Assembly: GCA_021018995.1 (NCBI GenBank)
Contig: CM037598.1
Location: forward strand, 72,000,671-72,064,670
From: Chloranthus sessilifolius
Taxonomy: Eukaryota > Streptophyta > Magnoliopsida > Chloranthales > Chloranthaceae
DNA length: 64,000 bases
Direction of reading: 5' to 3'
Of this stretch, positions 46,112 through 56,507 are shown in pieces. A program made the position numbers and the translations under genes. Numbering within the stretch: the stretch's first letter is position 1; each line of letters starts with the position of its first letter. Below the pieces are notes generated by a model that was given only the letters and a program-made list of their open reading frames with translations, searched no databases and was not told the origin of the DNA.

Positions 46112-47624
46112 CAATGTTTTTAAAACCAAATTTGAGCTCGAACCATAAAAGGGACTGGTTCAATCGCTGTCAGACCGTGTTGAACAGTGACATCATTAAC
46201 AAAATTAATATTTTAAAATTGCACCTGAATATAAACCGTAAAAGGGACTGGTTCGGTTCATACTGGTTCAACCGCAGTCAGACCGTGATTGAACCGTAAC
46301 GTTATTAATAAAATTAATTAAAGTTATAAAAAAAATTTTAAAAAAAAATAAAGTATTAAAAATAATAAAAAAATAATTTTATTAATGACGTTACGTGGGA
46401 CACCATCCAACCAGTGCAATAGATGTAAAGATCTTTTGTGCCCATCATTTGATTCAATGATTGACTGTGTTGAATCATATGATAGAGATAGTGTTTCATG
46501 TTAGTCTTTGGTATATGATATCTTTACATTATGGCCTTCAAGTCTGACGACTTAAATGATGTTCCACATGGCACAAGTCTAAAAAATGCCACGTCTTTCT
46601 TCTTAACACTTGCCATAATATAAACTACAAAATACAAACATATAAGAAAACTTTTAAGGTTCCTTCATAGCTTATTCAAACTCACTGAAATTTCGTGAGT
46701 TCACCCATGCTAAAAATTGATTGACTGCTTTCAATCAGACGATGGATCTTGAGATCATTGATTTATGGGTGTGCCATCAAACGTCCAAGTTTTTATTCTA
46801 TGCGGCGCACATCCCAAAAAGTAGGCATCTAATGTATTCAAGCGAACCCAATTATATGGTGGTAGGATAAGTTATTTCATAAAAAAGTTTTAATTTAAAA
46901 AAATATTTTTATAAGTTTTATATTTCTTATAAATTTTATATTATAATAAAAAGATAACGGCTCTTGAGCCACATTTAAACACCAAATGTTGTTTGAATGA
47001 TCTTACACCATTAAAATATCACTTTTTATCTCATACCATTAAAGTCTAGTTTATCATTGTGTCATGTGGCACACATTTATGATCAATGTAAATTTCCCAA
47101 GTAGCAATCCACCGTTGGAACATGTCTCAGCCAAAGGATCATGCGCTTATAAGTGGATGCAAACCATCTGATCAGTGAACTTTAAAATCAGCCATCATAC
47201 TTAAGAAAAATTGTTGGTATTAGAGTGCATAATTAGGATGGTTCGAATCACCCAAAATGTGTGATTTTTGGCCCCTTCAATTAATAATATATCACTTTAA
47301 CGGCATGTATTTCTAAAATCATAAGCCCACAAATGATTTAAGACCGTTTAAATATCATTTGCTGTTTAAATGACTATTAAAAGAGTCTGTCCCATTAATA
47401 TATATTATAATTTGCTTCAAGTAATCATTAAAAGCTACTCTGTCCAAAGCATCTAACCAAGGATCCAAATGTGGCCAAGGCATTTTTGGCCTCAATATAC
47501 AGCTGGACGGTTCAACGCAGTCCAACTAAAATCAAACCTTTGACGCTAAATCGGACCGCAGCTTGGTCTGGTTCGGATTTAACCCGGTTGAACCAGCCAC
47601 TCCGGTGCGATTATAAAAACATTG
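46112..47624. mobile_element. hAT-type non-autonomous element, 1.5 kb
   Basis: Starts CAATGTTTTTAAAACC and ends TTATAAAAACATTG, imperfect inverted termini. Flanked by the identical 8-bp duplication GATTTTAG (46104-46111 and 47625-47632). Subterminal regions carry GGTTCAACCG / CGGTTGAACC-type repeats in both orientations. No transposase ORF. The middle includes sequence of the dispersed foldback family. Confidence 0.88.
46440..46830. repeat. foldback-family sequence inside the hAT-type element
   Basis: GATGGATCTTGAGATCATTG, GTGCCATCAAACG and TATGCGGCGCACAT match the arm sequence of the 18.8-kb foldback. The preceding GTGTTGAATCATATGATAGAG resembles 19.3-19.5 kb. Confidence 0.55.
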
Positions 47625-47632
47625 GATTTTAG

Positions 47633-48396
47633 TAAACTTAGAAAATTGAAAATATATAAATAAAATAAGAATGTCATCTCAAAAGAATTATTTTTTTTTA
47701 TTTGAAAATTGTTTTATTGAAATATATAAAAGCGTACTTCGGAGGAGGATCTGAGTAATACATTGGAAAGCACCCAAGCATTGTCAGTAAACTTCCCGAA
47801 GAAAACTAAAATAAGTATTTGAGTTGCCTTTGCCATCCACAATCGCTCAATTGCAAAAGAATTATCCATGAGGATACTTTACTTTCTCATCCATTTAATG
47901 AATAATATCCATCATAAAAATATTGATACTCATATTCTCATGCAAAATGATCAATTATGTCGCCATATAAAATATTGGTCTGCATAAGACAAATAATAGT
48001 ACTCGATTTCCGCTACTTGCTTATGACATCAATCTCCTTGCATATGATACTGATTTTTAGCACGAATTTTTCACTTTCTTCGTTGGAACGATTGATTGAC
48101 GAAATTATAATTCAAATTTATTGATAAAATATGGTGTCAAAGGAAAAAATAAAACTCAGAAATTCTGATTGGAGATACAAGAAGTATCACTATGTTTAAA
48201 TTGTTATTTCCCCCCACCATAAATTACCGGCAAACCAGTTCAAGAATACAAGGAATCAGATGTGCGGTTGCGATAACAGATATGCCGAATCTATGCACAC
48301 TACTTCAACAGTCAACCACTAAATTAGAGGCTTTAAAATAATGGCTCTGACAACTTAAATTTTAATTTAAAAATTTTCGACGTGTCTAGAGATTGA
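47633..48396. other. intergenic, nothing recognised
   Basis: AT-rich sequence without supported genes, RNAs or terminal repeats. Confidence 0.5.
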
Positions 48397-48404
48397 TTGA
48401 CGGT

Positions 48405-48565
48405 CAAGGATCAAAATTTTGGCCAAAATCAAAATTTTGGACCCAAATTTTGGTCTTTTTTGTATGGCCGAAATTTCTGTCAAATTATCGAATTTCGGCC
48501 AAATTATTGGTTTTCAATTTTGATCATGCTCGAAATTAAAATTTCGACCGAAATTTTAATCTTTG
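48405..48565. mobile_element. hAT-type MITE, 161 bp
   Basis: Starts CAAGGATCAAAATTTTGGCC and ends CCGAAATTTTAATCTTTG, an imperfect inverted repeat. Flanked by TTGACGGT (48397-48404) and TTGACGGC (48566-48573), a 7/8 target duplication. Interior made of CAAAATTTTGG / CCGAAATTT motifs. Confidence 0.8.
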
Positions 48566-48573
48566 TTGACGGC

Positions 48574-49005
48574 CCATTTAAAAATACTTGCTTAAACACC
48601 CTTTAACGAAATATATAATTACAAGAACATGTCCATCCAAAATAAATAAACAACCTTTCACTTCTAAACATGAAATGTTGTTGAAGCAACCCCACCCTAA
48701 AGTAAGAGTCAAAAGCCACGCTATATCTCGTTGAAGAGACTCAATACCCCATTGAAGGGATAACTCTTTTTAAGAGGCAAAGCGCCTTTTTCGAATGCCG
48801 CAATATCTCTTCGAAGTGAGAATACTTTTTTTTTTTTAAGGAAAAAAACTATTTATGCCTTGATTGTTAACACGAGTTTCGGCGAAAAATAGTTGGAAAT
48901 TTAAAATTTCTTACAAAAATATAATTTACAAGTGTTTGGTAATGTAGTGGGACCCACAAACTAAAAGTTTTTTGAAAAAAAACTTTTGGTGGCCACCCTT
49001 ACAAC
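48574..49005. other. intergenic, nothing recognised
   Basis: Contains loosely repeated TTGAAG(A/G)GA phrases at 48680-48820 and a poly-T run. No supported feature. Confidence 0.4.
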
Positions 49006-49009
49006 CCAA

Positions 49010-49590
49010 AATTCGTTCTTCTCCATTCGAATGTTTCATGCTTAAAATCGTTTGATTGTTTTGAATCAATCGATCGAGATTTTTTTTTCACCATAATTTT
49101 TCATATAATGGACCTTGAGACCATGAGCTTATCATCAAACGTTCAATATTTTTGTTTATGTGGCACACATGTCAATACCTCTTTCTTCACACTCACGTGT
49201 TTTCTGAAAGCACTTACACCCCAGACCCTTGAAAAAAATGTTGATTTCTTCGGATAAGATGATGGAGATCTTTTTTAACAAAATTTTTTCACAAAATAGA
49301 TTTTGGATTCATGGTGCATCAATCTGACGGTCAATTTTTAATTTCCTGTATTACCGATACTCAAAATATGACTCTTCAATCATATAACACACATTATGCT
49401 CAAATGTGACTTTAGGGCCATATTTTGGGGACTGGGGACACATGGAATCACAAACAAACCGTCCAATAGGTGTTAGATGATTTTAAGATCCATTCTATGG
49501 ACGATCGCGGTGAAAAACAATCACCCTCATCTGATCCAAAGTAATCAATAGTCTTCAAGGGGTCTGGGATGTGTGCGCTTTTAGAGAACG
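49010..49590. mobile_element. foldback element, copy 2
   Basis: Left arm (GATTGTTTTGAATCAATCGA, ATGGACCTTGAGACCATGAG, TTTATGTGGCACACATG) and right arm (GATTTTAAGATCCATTCTAT, CACCCTCATCTGATCCAAAG) are inverted relatives of each other and of the 18.8-kb copy. The arms are more diverged and the centre is longer. Confidence 0.6.
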
Positions 49591-49639
49591 CATGGACACG
49601 AACAGAAGTACCCATAAACATCGACGCCAATAAATGTAA

Positions 49640-49900
49640 CCCAATCATCTAAGCCAATTAATTTAAAGGTCATGATTTAAAGATCATAAGTGAAAAGATT
49701 GGCACTAAGCATAATCTTTATCATATGACTCAATGCACTCCAAAGCCATGATCCGATTCAACAGTTGATTGTATCGAACCATATGATAGAGATTGAGTTT
49801 TATACCACTCTTTTGCGTCGTAGATCTGTAGATCATGGCCTTTATATCAGACGGTTTAGATGCAACCTCACCTCATAATTGTACTATTTATTTGCACTGT
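49640..49900. repeat. dispersed repeat related to 19.3 and 46.5 kb
   Basis: Contains GAACCATATGATAGAGATTG and GTAGATCATGGCCTTTATAT, diverged relatives of the segments at 19.3-19.5 and 46.45-46.55 kb. Confidence 0.5.
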
Positions 49901-49924
49901 AAAATTGTAATCTTGCTCCATCTC

Positions 49925-50262
49925 CTCCGGCCAACATGCATTGACTGCTTTTAATCTAACAAAGGAGATTGTTTTTTATCCCAATCTTCCAGATGATGCA
50001 TCTTGAGATCATGGGTATATCAATTTTTTTATTTTATGTGGCATCCATTCTCGTGATCTATATTTGAGCTTGATGTATGTTTCATGAGTTTAGAGTTACT
50101 ATTTGGGATTTGTACCACGTGGAATAAAAAACTATCTGAGCATATGCCCATGATCTCAAGACCCATCTTGTAAAAAGTTGAGACAAAAAAAAAAATTCAT
50201 GCTCTAATTTAAAGTGATTAATGCATTTTGGCTCGACGAGATGGGGTGAGGTTACATGTTCA
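49925..50262. mobile_element. foldback element, copy 3
   Basis: The left arm CATTGACTGCTTTTAATC, GATGCATCTTGAGATCATGG and ATTTTATGTGGCA is mirrored by CCACGTGGAATAAAAA, CCCATGATCTCAAGACCCAT and TTTAAAGTGATTAATG. Confidence 0.7.
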
Positions 50263-50525
50263 CATGGTGTGACGAATGGTGCCTAAGGAAAATAATTTTA
50301 CACAATGTAGCCAAACAGCCGAAAAAATAAAATCAAACCATTGTAAAATTTTAAAAATAAAACTTCCCATGAGTTCTGTTATTTACAAGCCCATGTAAAG
50401 TTAAAAAAAAAAAACATTTTCATGAGTTTTGTCAAACAAGACATTAGTGTCGAAGATGTATATACTTAAAATTAAGATTTATTTCGATAATTTAAAAAAA
50501 TTTCCAACTCAAAAAACACTCCAAG

Positions 50526-53503
50526 TGTAATAGCCCAGATTTTTAAATTTTATTTAACGATATTAGATGATGTACCACACAGTGCATGGTGCAAACACTC
50601 CACACCGGAATCTACTCACTTTAGAAATAATATGATTTTTTATATATATCAATATTAGACTCATTGCGGAGTACTCGTCGATACGATTCCAACGATATAT
50701 AATTTGTCGATTTTCGATAAGAATATAAAAAGTTATGCCCGTCTGAAGAATGAAGCGGGTTAAAGGGCACAACTGTAAATTCGGGAGATAATCACCATTT
50801 ACCTTGGTGCTTACTGGAGCAAAACCTTTTCTCAAGCTTTTCAAGTCACCTATGAATTCTACTTCCGTGTAAAAACTACTATTTTTATTAAATTTTATAC
50901 GGAAAGTCTTAATTAGAGTTAACCTAGAAAGGGAATTAGATATATATTTACTTCTTCTCTCAGTTGTTTCTCTTTATTCCCTCTTCTCTGCAAAAGCTCC
51001 GACAGTCCCATCTTTCATAATTTCTCGTCGGATCTCTATCGATTTTCGATCTTATCAGAGAATCTTACACCATCAAAGTTTCTCATTGCCGCGACCGATC
51101 TATCGTAAGAAAGGAATTCTCGCGAAAAGACTCAAACATATCACCTCTCGAATCCGATCTCTATCAACTCAAATTATCGTAGGATTTGAATCACGCTTCA
51201 ACAGGTGGGTGCCTCTAAATCCATCTTAAATTATTTAGTTATTTCTTAAAAAAAAAAATCCTAATTTTTTCTTAAATTTTTATAAATTTCGGGTCTTAAA
51301 AATATAGAAATTAGGCCCAAAATCGATAGGATTGTTTTTCCCAGATTTTCGTGAAATTCGGCCAAACTCTTTAATAGACATAGCCTCGATATTTTGGCCA
51401 TAAATTTTTACTCAAAACTCGGATTGAAGTGATTCTTATGGCATTGGAAATAAGACAACGAGATCTACAACTTTATCTGAAATAGCAATTTCACGAATCT
51501 AATGTTTTTAAGGTCGAATTTGAGTTGCAAGTCGGGATATGTTTTAGATGATCCAAGGTGGACGGGTTTGACATTATTTTTTTACACTCTTGGGACACTT
51601 TATGCTAAATTTATCTCCAGACTTATAAATCGCTAAAATTAAATAAAATATATTAAATAACTTGCATCGAATAACAATCTATAAGTTTAAGGGGTCAAAT
51701 ATTGATGTTTTTCAATACTTATCATTCTATTACATCCTTTAAGCCTCATACAATCATTGAATTGACACATGTGCTCCTTTAGAATTTTAAAATATGTCGG
51801 ATTGCTATACCAGTCAATCACCAAATTTCATGGATACAATTAACCTTAATGAAGTATAGTTTCAACTATATTACAAAATAAATGTAATTAAATATTTCTT
51901 ATTTTTTGTTTTACTTTAATATTTCGTATGTTATGCTCTTTATTAATTTTCTTCAAAAATATAAAATATTTAAGGTTTATGTTATAGTTCATTCTTATAT
52001 ATGTTCACTATTATCATATGACATTCATCATATAGAAAATCACGATAGGGCATACGCATATAAGTTAAAAATAAAATATGATACATGACATAAGCCTTCG
52101 TCATAGTGGGGTTTCTTTCACGGTCACGTGGAACTTGGAATGTAGGCATCCATGCACGGATGCAACCCCTCTATGGTAGTATGAGATACCACACGAAGTA
52201 CATCCAGGTTACTACGGAACCCGTCCCTTGAAAAGCGTGGTTTTAGTGAAGCCTATCGCACTGTGGCCCATTCTAACTAAGTTTTAAGAAAAAATGAGAA
52301 AAAAAAAATATGTTAAGACACATATATGTTAAGAAAGTGGGGACTTAAGCCCACGCAAATATGAAATCGGGGAGGAGACCTAAGCCTGAAACCGAAAAAT
52401 GATATGATATGTTAAGATACGCTGTGAAGGCCAGCTAAACATTAATTAAATTTCTATACGTGCCATACCTTACGAGCCACCGTAAGGGTCTAACGTCTGC
52501 AGCCAAGACAGGTCTTAAGGACATTATAGCCTTGTCTCGAACTAAGGGACATCGTGGTTACTATGTCGGCAACCTCATCTGGCTGGATGGTGGTTTATGT
52601 TATGATATAGAGGTTAGGTGGTTATCTACACGTGGACCTCGCGTGGTAGGCTCGAGCAGCGATCCTGACACAGATCGTTTAAATAAGATAAGATGCAAAG
52701 TACGTTGTGTAGGCGTATGGAGTAATTAATAAGACTTACGATATGTCACGTATGCTAAGTTGATGAGACAAATATGAAAAGAGATAAGAAAATAGAAGCA
52801 TCATGCACTCTTCATATTATATTAGTATATTTTTCAGTCTTGATTATGATAGTCTATGAATTATGGATAAGTTTATTTCATTTATTTAAGATGTTGGTTA
52901 TATTTTAAAAATGCACCGCAATTCAAGCGATTGCACACACGACCACCTGAGTAAGTTATGGTGGATCGATTGTGCAACCCGATGAGTTTACGCGACTGAG
53001 TAAACTCACCCCCCTCCCAAATCAAACAGTTTCAGGTGAAGATTCTATTTATCCTGTTCATGATGACGCGAGAGCTGCTGTTCCGGAGGCGACTTACGTA
53101 GATGGAGACGTTGGCTATCATATGGAGAGGAGCGTAGATCCGGCAGATTTCTACGAGCTTTGAGAGTCCTTTTCCTTTAGACTTTATTCTTTGAGAGACA
53201 TATTCTAGTTATTTTGATATTTTTGTGAGTTCATGTTTAGAACCATTTTATCCTACGTAAAACTTGTTTTATTTTCTATCCTAGATGCATGGTTAGGATT
53301 AAGTACTTCATTATTATTGTTTACATTTTCTCGCTATTAATTTATGAGTCAATTATTTTTAATGCTATCTTAAATGCCTCAATCCATATGCTAAGTCAAT
53401 TTATAGATTATGTGTATGTCCGCTTATCGCCTTAACTAGCGTGCGGTGTCATAACACAGAATTTTAGGCCCTCGATATCGGGTAAGAATTCTGAGTCGTG
53501 ACA
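50526..53503 (+). repeat. 5' LTR of gypsy element F
   Basis: 2978 bases, TGTAATAGCCC to GAGTCGTGACA. Short open frames inside (for example 52460-52729) recur, disrupted, in the partner LTR and have no family resemblance, so I do not call them genes. Confidence 0.93.
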
Positions 53504-53507
53504 GAGA

Positions 53508-53520
53508 TGGTATCAGAGCC
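53508..53520 (+). promoter_or_regulatory. primer-binding site of element F
   Basis: TGGTATCAGAGCC, a perfect initiator Met tRNA-type site four bases inside the 5' LTR. Confidence 0.93.
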
Positions 53521-54070
53521 TAGGCTTTACTTCCTTGAGGACTGTGTGGCTCATGTAAGTACACTATAGTGATGATGTGATAATGATTTTGATATACCCC
53601 AAGCTTTAGATCTTTTGTGGACTAAAGGATTTTAAGAAAGTGTGATGATCAATGATGTAAGATTTGAAAGTTCAATTGAGGATTTAAAGATCTATTTAAT
53701 GAAAACTTATATGAGTTAGGAGCATGTGAAAGAAATTGAGAAGAATCTTTGAAGATTGAAAGGCAATTAGAAGATTTATTTTTAGAGTATTAGGGAATAA
53801 TTAGAAAAGATAAATCCTGACTGGTTTGATGGTTTAAATATTCATTATAGGTTGAGATGTTGACTATAAGAATAACTTATTAGAAGTGAGTTCAGATGGA
53901 GGAATAAATTATTATCATCAACCTCAGATTTATTTGAATTACTTTATGGTCAACAAGATATAATAATGATGATAGCCTATAACAAAGTGTTAGAAGTAAT
54001 TGATGTTGAGAAGTGAGAGTATATTTTGAATAAATAATTTAAGAGACTACGAGAATTTGATTTTTGAAAA
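53521..54070 (+). other. F leader, non-coding
   Basis: About 550 bases of AT-rich sequence where gag would start. No gag, zinc-knuckle or protease signature. It runs into the RT remnant at about 54076, marking the deletion. Confidence 0.65.
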
Positions 54071-54075
54071 GTTAA

Positions 54076-56430
54076 GGATTATAAAGAGTGGAAGAACATG
54101 AGGAACACCTTCGTCTCGCACTTCAGGCACTCCGAGATCACCAGTTGTATGCTAAACTTAGTAAGTGTGAGTTTTCGCTTAAACAAGTGACCTTCCTTGG
54201 CCATGTGGTATCAGCAGAAGGAGTGACCGTCGATCCTTCTAAGATCGAAGCAGTTATAGAATGGAAAGCACCGACGAGTGTCACCGAAGTTAGGAGTTTC
54301 CTCGGATTGGCAGGTTACTACCGTCGCTTTGTTGAAGGATTTTCACGCATTGCTCTACCGCTCACCTGTCTCACACGGAAGAATGTTAAATTTGTGTGGA
54401 CCGATGAATGTAAAGCAAGTTTTCTAGAACTGAAGAAGAGGCTTACTACTGCACCAATCCTTACCCTACCTTCCACTTCAGGCGCTAATGAATTTGAAAT
54501 ATTCACGGATGCATCTCGCCAGGGACTTGGTTGTGTGCTTGAACAAGTAAGAAAGTTGTCGCTTATGGGTCAAGACAGCTCAAACCTCATGAAAAGAACT
54601 ATCCAATTAATGACTTGGAACAGGCTGCAGTTATCTTCGCCCTCAAACTATGGCGACACTATCTCTACGGCGAGACGTTCAAGATTTATACGGATTACAA
54701 AAGTCTTAAGTACCTTTTCTTACAAAAGGACCTGAATTTGAGATAGCGTAGATGGATGGAATACATGAAAGATTACGACTGCTCCATAAATTACCACCCC
54801 GGAAAAGCTAATTCGTCGCTGATGCACTTAGTAGAAAATCTTCGGCACTATTAGCCAGATTAAAAATTTGGAAGCCCTTCAATGAACTCGCCGAAGAAGA
54901 CATTTACCTCCAAGAGATTGAAGATGGTGAATATTTGGCACGAATTGTGATGAGTCTGTTCATTTTGGACAAAAACAGGGAAATACAGCGTACAGACCCA
55001 GAGATCCTAAAAATCATTGAAACCATAGGATCGAAACCCGATTTCAGCCTAAGGACAGATGGGATGTTACTCTTCAGACAAAGACTGCATACCTAATGAC
55101 CCTCAAGTGAAAAAGGAGATACTTGATGAAGGTCACAAATAAGGATCCTCAGTACATCCAGGCAGTACTAAGATGTATCGAAATATGAGAAATTGGTATT
55201 GGTGGCCGAATATGAAACGAGAAATAGCCGAATACGTGTCGAGATGTTTAATGTGTCAACAAGTCAAGGCAGAACATAAAAAATTGATCGGACTTATACA
55301 ACCCCTACCCATCCCGAAATGGAAGTGGGAAAACATATCTATGGACTTCATCGTAGGTCTACGAAAGACGATGAAGAAGAATGATGCAATCTGGGTAATA
55401 GTTGACAGATTGACCAAGTCAGCTCATTTCTTACCATTCAAGACTACAACAGATGGGAACAATCTTGCCGAAACATATTTGAAAGAGATTGTCAAACTAC
55501 ATGGGGTGGTCTCAGTCAGTTTTGTCTCTGATCGAGACTCAAAATTTACTTCAAAATACTGGACAGCCTTCCAAAAAGCTCTAGGTACTCAATTAGATTT
55601 TAGTACTGCCTTCCACTCACAGACGGATGGCCAGACTGAAAGAGTGAATCAAGTAGTTGAAGATATGTTACGAGCATGTATGCTCGACTTTCGAGGGAAC
55701 TGGGACGATCACCTCCCGCTGATTGAGTTCTCTTACAATAATAGCTACCAGGTAAGTATAGGAATGTCCCCTTTCGAAGCTTTATATGGTAGAAGTTGCA
55801 GAATGCCATTGTGTTGAGACGAAGTTGGAGTTAGGAAGATGCTTGGACCCGAACTAGTCCAAACTACGACTGAGAAAGTCAAACTGATACGCGAACGACT
55901 TAAGATAGCCCAAGATCGTCAGAGAAAGTACGCCGACCCTTACCGTCGTAATTTAGTATTCGAGGTAACACATTGAAAATTTCGAACTTTAAATTTCATT
56001 GCAATTGTGTTCGTGATTAAACACTAAAAATTGTTTAATAGGTTGGCGAACGAGTATTCATTTGCGTCTCTCCGACCAAGGGAGTCATGCGCTTTGGAAA
56101 GCGCGGGAAGCTGAGCCCCAGATATGTAGGGCCTTTTAAAGTCACAAAATGTGTGGGTGAGGTTGCGTATAAAATCGCTCTACCGCCACAATATACGGGA
56201 ATCTATGACATTTTTCACGTCTCAATGCTGAGGAGATACATCTATGACCCATCACACATAGTGGAGATCGAACTCGTCGATATAAAGGAGGATCTCACTA
56301 CCATAGCGAGACCGATCAAGATCATCGACCACAAAGTTCAAGTCTTCAAGAACAAAACGATGAGATTAGTGTTGGTCCAATGGCAACATCACACGCCAAA
56401 GGAAGCGACCTGAAAAAATGAAGACGACAT
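54076..56430 (+). pseudogene. gypsy F pol remnant: RT end, RNase H, integrase, C-terminal module
   Basis: Starts inside RT just after the catalytic box, with [20 protein letters not shown] and [20 protein letters not shown], then [20 protein letters not shown] and RNase H ([13 protein letters not shown]). A frameshift near 54545 leads to further RNase H in other frames, up to INYHPGKAN near 54790. The integrase finger and core (55173-55817) are well preserved: CLMCQQVKAEHKK, MDFIVGL, FVSDRDSKFTSKYW and TDGQTERVNQVVEDMLR. A TGA interrupts after RMPLC at 55815. The C-terminal module follows (GPELVQTTTEKVKLIRERL, then KLSPRYVGPFKV and DIFHVSMLRRYIYDPSH). A 77-base intron-like segment splits this module. 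No clear chromodomain is seen before the polypurine tract. Confidence 0.92.
55965..56041 (+). other. intron-like insertion in F pol
   Basis: GTAACACATTG to GTTTAATAG, AT-rich, with GT-AG ends. Removal joins RRNLVFE to VGERVFICVSPTKGVM, the expected gypsy sequence, in frame. Without removal the frame meets stops. Confidence 0.6.
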
Positions 56431-56493
56431 CAAAGAAAACCATCATGAGCTTTTTGAATAATCGGTACGTAATTTTCGGGGACGAAAATATTA

Positions 56494-56507
56494 TAAGGGG
56501 GAGAGAA
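56494..56507 (+). promoter_or_regulatory. polypurine tract of element F
   Basis: AAGGGGGAGAGAA-type tract directly before TGTAATAACCC. Confidence 0.9.

Noticed and set aside
52460-52729. Possible gene inside the F LTR
   Set aside because: The equivalent region in the partner LTR at about 58450-58720 is disrupted and the peptide has no recognisable motif, so chance openness is likelier.
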